Origin: Pholiota molesta
Lineage: Eukaryota; Basidiomycota; Agaricomycetes; Agaricales; Strophariaceae
Assembly (NCBI GenBank): GCA_014925825.1
Contig: JACGCK010000105.1
Span: forward strand, 99,137 to 163,136
Direction of reading: 5' to 3'
DNA length: 64,000 nt
The notes under the pieces are model-generated. The model was not told where the DNA came from. It did no database searches and worked only from the letters and a program-made list of their open reading frames with translations. This document shows positions 58,938 through 64,000 of the stretch, in pieces (position 1 is the first letter of the stretch; the number at the start of each line of letters is the position of its first letter). Made by a program: the position numbers and the translations under genes.

Positions 58938-61900
58938 ATGGGAATGGAAGCGACGGAGCTTGCACGATGGACACGTTTCGCAGCCAAGGGCGGCATAGGA
59001 AAGTGTATCGCGACTTGTGACTGTGTCGCGGAGAGCTCGGACGATCTTATGTTCCTGAAGGTGTGTTAGCTCGCGTTAGCTGCCTGATTCTGTGTACTGA
59101 CTTTTTCTTTTTCCAGGACGATGAAATTACGGTGCTCCTGCAGCTGCCTGATCGCGAGGGCTTTTATCTTGTGCGCGTCTATTCTCTGTATTGATTGAGG
59201 ACTGTGCTGACGTACGACTTGTTTAACCCTCGTCTTGTGCTCTCTTGCTCTTCCTCCTTGAACCTTGTATTCCGGATTTCTGTACATTCGCTCCTGCCAT
59301 TCTGCTCACTCCGATGCCAAATTTAGGGGTACTGTGAAGGCGTCGTCGGGCGCTTCGCGGGACAAGACGTTCTCTTCACAACCAAGCTGAAGAAACCTGT
59401 CATGACCAAGCGCTCGTCTTCTATGGGGACTGTTACCGGCAATATAAATACCAACGTATCACCGTCGCCTTCAGTATCAGGGAGTGGCGCCTCACCATCA
59501 CCCACACCACACACATCGATATCATATACCCCACAACATGGCGTCACCCACCGTACCTCTTCGACTCCATCGCCTTCGAAATTCCGTTCCGTCTCTGTGT
59601 CCAGTCTGAACTCGCGGACGCGTGCGGAATCACTGGAGCGGGGTGGCGACCGGCGAGGATCGGGTATTGGTGCCAGACACCCGGCAAGCCCGCTGTCAAC
59701 TGCACAGGCACTTGCACTGGACAACGAACAGGAAGAGAGGCGAAATGAAGCGGAAGAAGAGCACATACCGAATGCCTTCGCGACACTGCATGAGGTAGCC
59801 GTCGCCGAGGCCGCTGCTAGTGGAAGTGGGGCGCAGCCAAGGCACGCCAGTTTCGGCAGCAAGGAGTCTCAGTATACGGCGAGTCCGTTCGGAACGCCAA
59901 GCCCGCGGGAAGCGCAGCTCTCTCGCGTGGACTCGAGCAGCGAGAGGGATGATTCTAGGGCGGGCACGCGCACGAACTCGCCCCGACAGGCGTTAGATGG
60001 CAGGCGGCCAGTGTCCACAGAGCGTTGGCCATCACAAGGACCCATCTCATCGTCCAACTCGCAGCCGCTATCGACGTCGACATCGGCATCCTCCACATCA
60101 TTTTCGTTTACCACCACTGCCTCCTCGTCATCATCATCACCACAAACCTCGCCACCTTCCTCTCCGCCTCGTTCGCTTCATGCCCAGCCTCATAGCCTAC
60201 AGCAGCACAGATACACTGCACATGCACCATCGCCACTGACCCTTCATCCGGATCAGTACGGAAGCCCTCCTACTACCATCTCCCCGCTTAGAATCACCAA
60301 GCGTTCTCCGGGGCCAAATTCAGCTGCGGGGTCTGCGAGAGATTCTAACTCCAATGTACAGCAAATGCCGCGCTTGCCGCCACCTGTAGGTGCGCTGCCT
60401 CTTACACCGGCAGCCACTGTGCACACACACTCGACGAACACATCGATATCCGCATCTCAAACACTCGCAGCCCCTGCCCGCCCTCAGGCACATGGCCTTT
60501 CGCCTTCCGTCGCCGCCTTCTCCGCAGGTCCTGGCCTGTCTCCATCCGCTGCCGCATTTTCCCCTTTATCCTCGCCCTCCGTGTATTCCTCGCCACCGCA
60601 ATCCGCCGCGCCAACCCTAGGGTCGTCTTCCTCGTCGCCTACTCATACAGCTACTTTCGCACACCGCCTTGGGTTGAACTCTGCGCATGGGTCACCGGCG
60701 TCCATCGTCGATGACAGGTATGACGATGAAGCAGTGGGATCATCGCCTTCGACGCTTGCTCACGTAGATCGAGAGGCGCGCGGTAAACCGCAGGCCCAAC
60801 CACCACAAGACTTGCGCGACACGAGCGCAGCTGCTGCGGGCGTAAGCATCGGGCTCAGCTTGTTGGAGGGTTTAATTGGGACTTACAGCGACGACGACGA
60901 CTCAGATGACGACGACGAGGGATCACAGTATTCTGACAAGGGTGGTGATACATTGACGACCAGGAGAGAGGCCAACAGGATCAGCACGATCAGCAGAGAA
61001 ACCACTACAGCAAGCGAGGAGGGCACAGCGGAGGGCCTCGGATATGCCCAATCGGAGGATAGCCACGCGCTGCAGAGGCAGGAATCAATAATAGCGAATC
61101 CGCAACCTCCTCTGCTGGAGCAGAGCCAACATGACCACAGCCAGGCAGAGAGCACCCGACACGAGCCGACGCCCTATGCGACCCAGCCGGGCCCATCATC
61201 CGACTCCCGCCTTCTTTCGCCCGCCACTTCACCCACTTCGCCTTCCTTTCCACCGCCGTCGTCGTCGCGCGAACGACGTCCTTCGCTCGCGCCATCTGCC
61301 TCTTCTGTGTACTCCGCGCGCTCCGGCGCCTCCGCCGCTACAGTGGCCTCCGGGGGCGAGTCGTCGTGGGAAGGCGCATCTGACATCTATGATGACTATC
61401 GCTATTCACGCGCGTCTGTGCGCCCGAGTTTCGACGCGATGTCTGTGCGCTCAGGAGTCGGTGCTATGAGCAGTGGAGGGGAAAGGCGGCCGAGTTTTGA
61501 TTCGATAGGAAGCGGGCCAGGAGGTTATTTGAGTGGAATGGGTATCAGGAGAGAGAGGGTGGATTCGGGCGCATCGTCTTCTTTCAGTGGGAAGAGATTA
61601 GGGGGCCTTGTTGAGACTATTGAGCGAGATGATGGGGTGCCCTCTATGGGCAGGGAGGAACTGCGCGTTGATGAGGCCGGCAAGGACACGGAGCCGCATG
61701 CGAACAATGATAAAGGAGCAAATGGCGAACAGGAAGGACAGAAAACGCTTGGAGACGTTCACGCCGAGCGACTTTCTCGGGCTCACCGCCGCACTGCATC
61801 GGTCGACTCCGACGCGTCGGTATATACGCAGAATAGTCGCCTCTCGACACTTTCGCGCGATCTCGCTCTAGGTGGCGTCCTCGCAGGCTTGGCGTCGGCC

Positions 61901-64000
61901 ACATCTCAAGGAGAGGACAAGGACCACCGCGATCATCGCGACCGGAGCGAATCACCACACGGCCGCGCGCGCCCTCCGCCTCTTGCGCTTTCCGCATCGG
62001 AGCCGCTTTTGCACACAACATGGGGTTCTGCGGTGTCATCGCCTACCATGAGCCCGCCTGGCATGACACCGTATACGCCTGTGGCAGGAGCGCTGGAGGT
62101 TGAGGGCCGCGGATTGTACAGTCACGGCGGTGCCGGTGCGGCCAGCCAGATGCCTGCTGGGATGGGCGTTGGGAGTAGAGAGGAGGAAGAGGGAGGGTCA
62201 AGGAATCCCAACACTATAGCAGGCTTTGCGAGTTCCATGCGCATGCGTCTGGAGGAAGATCGGTTAGCGCGTGCTGCCGAGATCCAAAACGACGACAGTC
62301 TGATGCGCGAATCACAGTACGAGAACACCGGACTGGGAAGCCGCATTGTCATCGAGGACGAAGATGAGCTGCCATCGCGCGTTGCCAACGAAACGTTTGA
62401 TTCACAGGTGGACACCACGAGCTCTGCCTCCTACCAAGATAAAGATAGTTTACGAGCGCTGACAGTCGAGATACCGACTCCACAGCGCATAATAATCTGG
62501 GGATACAAAACAATTCCCGTGCATCACCATCTCCCGAACCCGAGATTCTCGATGGGCTCGCGCTCGGATTGGGAAGTCGCCTCGTTATCACGAATCGCAC
62601 ACCAAGCCCATCGCTGCTCGAGGGCGCATCAGACGATGGGCGCCTGGTCGCGGCCGATGCAGATGAGACGAAAACGGACCCAGCGACTAACCCTACCAGT
62701 GCCAGTTCTACCGCAATGGTTGCAGCATCATCATCAGCGGTCTCTCCTTCTCCTATCCCTTCGCAAGCCCCATCTTCTTCTCCGTCTCCCGCGCCATCAC
62801 GACCTTCACATCTTCGGCCCTCTCTTGCGGACCTGCGCGAGCCCACGGGTGCCCCTCTCCCTGGCACAAGCCAACGCCGCAGCCTCTTCTTGCCGCACCC
62901 CAATGCTCCGAAGGCGCCAGCAGGACTTGTTAGCCCTGGCCCCATGTACATTGCGGCGCAACAGCAACCTCCTGGGGCCGGCGGCATGCTCCAAGGACCT
63001 CCAGGCCAGACTGCCCAACGAGACCAGAGACCAGGAGGTACGGGGCTCACGTCTTACAATCCCCAGAACCAGCAATATTTCCAACTGCAACAGCCTGGTG
63101 CACCGCGCCCAGGTGTGCTTGCCATTATCCATATGGCGCTCGCGCGCCCTCCGCAACCGGCCGGCCCGGCCCGCGCACCTCATCAGTTGCGGGGGCCGAC
63201 AATATACGGCCGCACGGAGGCGGAGCTCGGCGCGGCGCTGGGCCCCGTGCCGATTGTATTTAGCGTCGAGCCACCACCACCAGCGACAGGAAGTGGGCCG
63301 AGCCAGGCGCATGGAAAGGGTCCTCAATCGGGGGCACCTCCGACAAGTCCACCGCGAATGCAGATGATGGCTAAAGGCGGGGCGCAGGCTGTCCAACCAA
63401 AGCAGCTCATACCACGGAGTATGTCGGTGGGTCCTGGCGTCGCTGTGCCCTCAATGTCCGGCTCGAACGGCACTATGAACTCCAATTCTATGCCATCTAT
63501 TTCGGAAGCAAAATCCATCGCACATCCTGGTCCTGGCAATACCAATGCTACTGCCAGCTCAAGTTTGACGGTTCCGGGCCTGGGGAACAGAAAGTTGGTC
63601 CCTTACCCCGCGCGAACTTTTTCCCGAAGGCAGCTGGATTGAGACCGCGCTCGAGGAGCTTCTCTGGATTTAACAGTACCAGTACGGAAGTGCCCGTACC
63701 CTTGCAGCGAAGGTATGTACCGTTTTCCATTATCTTATGTCATACGAAAATAAGTGAAAATTATCTGTAGTCGTGAGGATGCAGAGATACCATCTGCGAA
63801 AGAAGTTCATCGGTCGCTCACTGGCCGCGCATCATCTGCTTCTCTGAACTCTTCACGATCCCAATCTCCTTCGTTGCACCCTCTTCGACTTCCTCCACTC
63901 GACCCCAAGCAATGCCTCTTCCGCACAAAACAAACCCGGCTCAGCGCCGCTCCGCCCCTCTCCTTTGTCTTGTCCCACCTTAGCGACAGTGGAGGACTGA
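58938..64000 (+). CDS. Large serine-rich protein with N-terminal SH3 domain (3' end beyond window)
   Basis: Exons 58938-59060, 59117-59170, 59327-about 62447, about 62486 onward. MGMEATELARWTRFAAKGG precedes an SH3 domain split over three exons: CIATCDCVAESSDDLMFLKD, DEITVLLQLPDREGFYLGY, CEGVVGRFAG, with the SH3 ALYDY/EL-F/GD-I pattern replaced by CDCVAESSDDLMF and DDEITVL. More than 1300 mostly disordered residues follow, rich in Ser, Pro and Thr, with an acidic run (DDDDSDDDDEG) and repeated S-x-R-x phospho-type sites (RRPSFDS, RRTASVDSDAS). SH3 proteins of this shape usually act as scaffolds at the actin cortex or polarity sites; that is inference. The 38-nt intron at 62448-62485 is tentative. 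Near 63560-63650 the frame must change again before an exon (63640-63716, SRSFSGF) and the last visible exon (63770-64000). Confidence 0.72.

Overview
The window is nuclear DNA of a filamentous basidiomycete, most likely an Agaricomycete. Genes are cut by many short GT-AG introns (mostly 50-70 bp, often with GTGCG or GTACG donors and CTNA branch sites). The gene families are typical mushroom-lineage ones: a very divergent F-box protein, NACHT/NLR-like NTPases, tandem secreted cysteine-rich proteins, a serine-rich SH3 protein, and a fungal multi-span membrane protein. I saw no rRNA, tRNA or CRISPR. All gene models were spliced by eye from frame continuity and paralogue comparison.

Left part (1-14 kb), accessory and decayed. 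It starts with the 3' end of a Crinkler-like effector-type gene (to 422). An intact six-exon F-box gene (3070-4999) lies between two diverged relics of one lost gene (about 1464-2290 and 6392-7190). Then come a small protein of unknown function (7447-7896, minus), a frameshifted NACHT gene (8203-10595, minus) and a broken serine-rich gene (11454-13970, plus). From 14.3 to 19.2 kb I find no convincing gene.

Middle (19-31 kb). Three tandem paralogues encode secreted PAN/apple-like cysteine-rich proteins (19238-20922, 22496-24210, 25512-27212), each with a signal peptide, a dibasic pro-site and a TATAAAA box 60-86 bp before the ATG. The middle copy is broken by a one-base loss in a T run. An intact 961-residue NACHT protein (27483-30631) converges on the third copy. 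A 277-bp MITE with a TA target duplication lies just upstream of it.

Right-middle (31-46 kb). This part carries second copies of left and middle blocks: a frameshifted copy of the small protein (34663-35108), a better preserved copy of the serine-rich gene (36115-39420), a damaged membrane-protein gene (40193-41300), and a 3.6-kb duplicate of the 27.1-30.8 kb block. That duplicate keeps only the last 24 codons of the secreted gene but a nearly whole third NACHT gene (43372-45905).

Right end (46-64 kb), mostly conserved housekeeping genes: Mpv17/PMP22 family (46332-47450), a FAR-17a/AIG1-like membrane protein (53140-54224), a secreted protein with an apparent 28-nt intron (54452-55210), a YcaC-like isochorismatase-fold hydrolase (56389-57215) and a long SH3 protein running off the end (58938 onward). 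They are interrupted by a 3.5-kb unit bounded by inverted repeats (47988-51461).

Overall this is a fast-evolving island of immune-type NTPases, effector-like and secreted genes, rearranged by segmental duplication and small transposons, next to a conserved gene neighbourhood.
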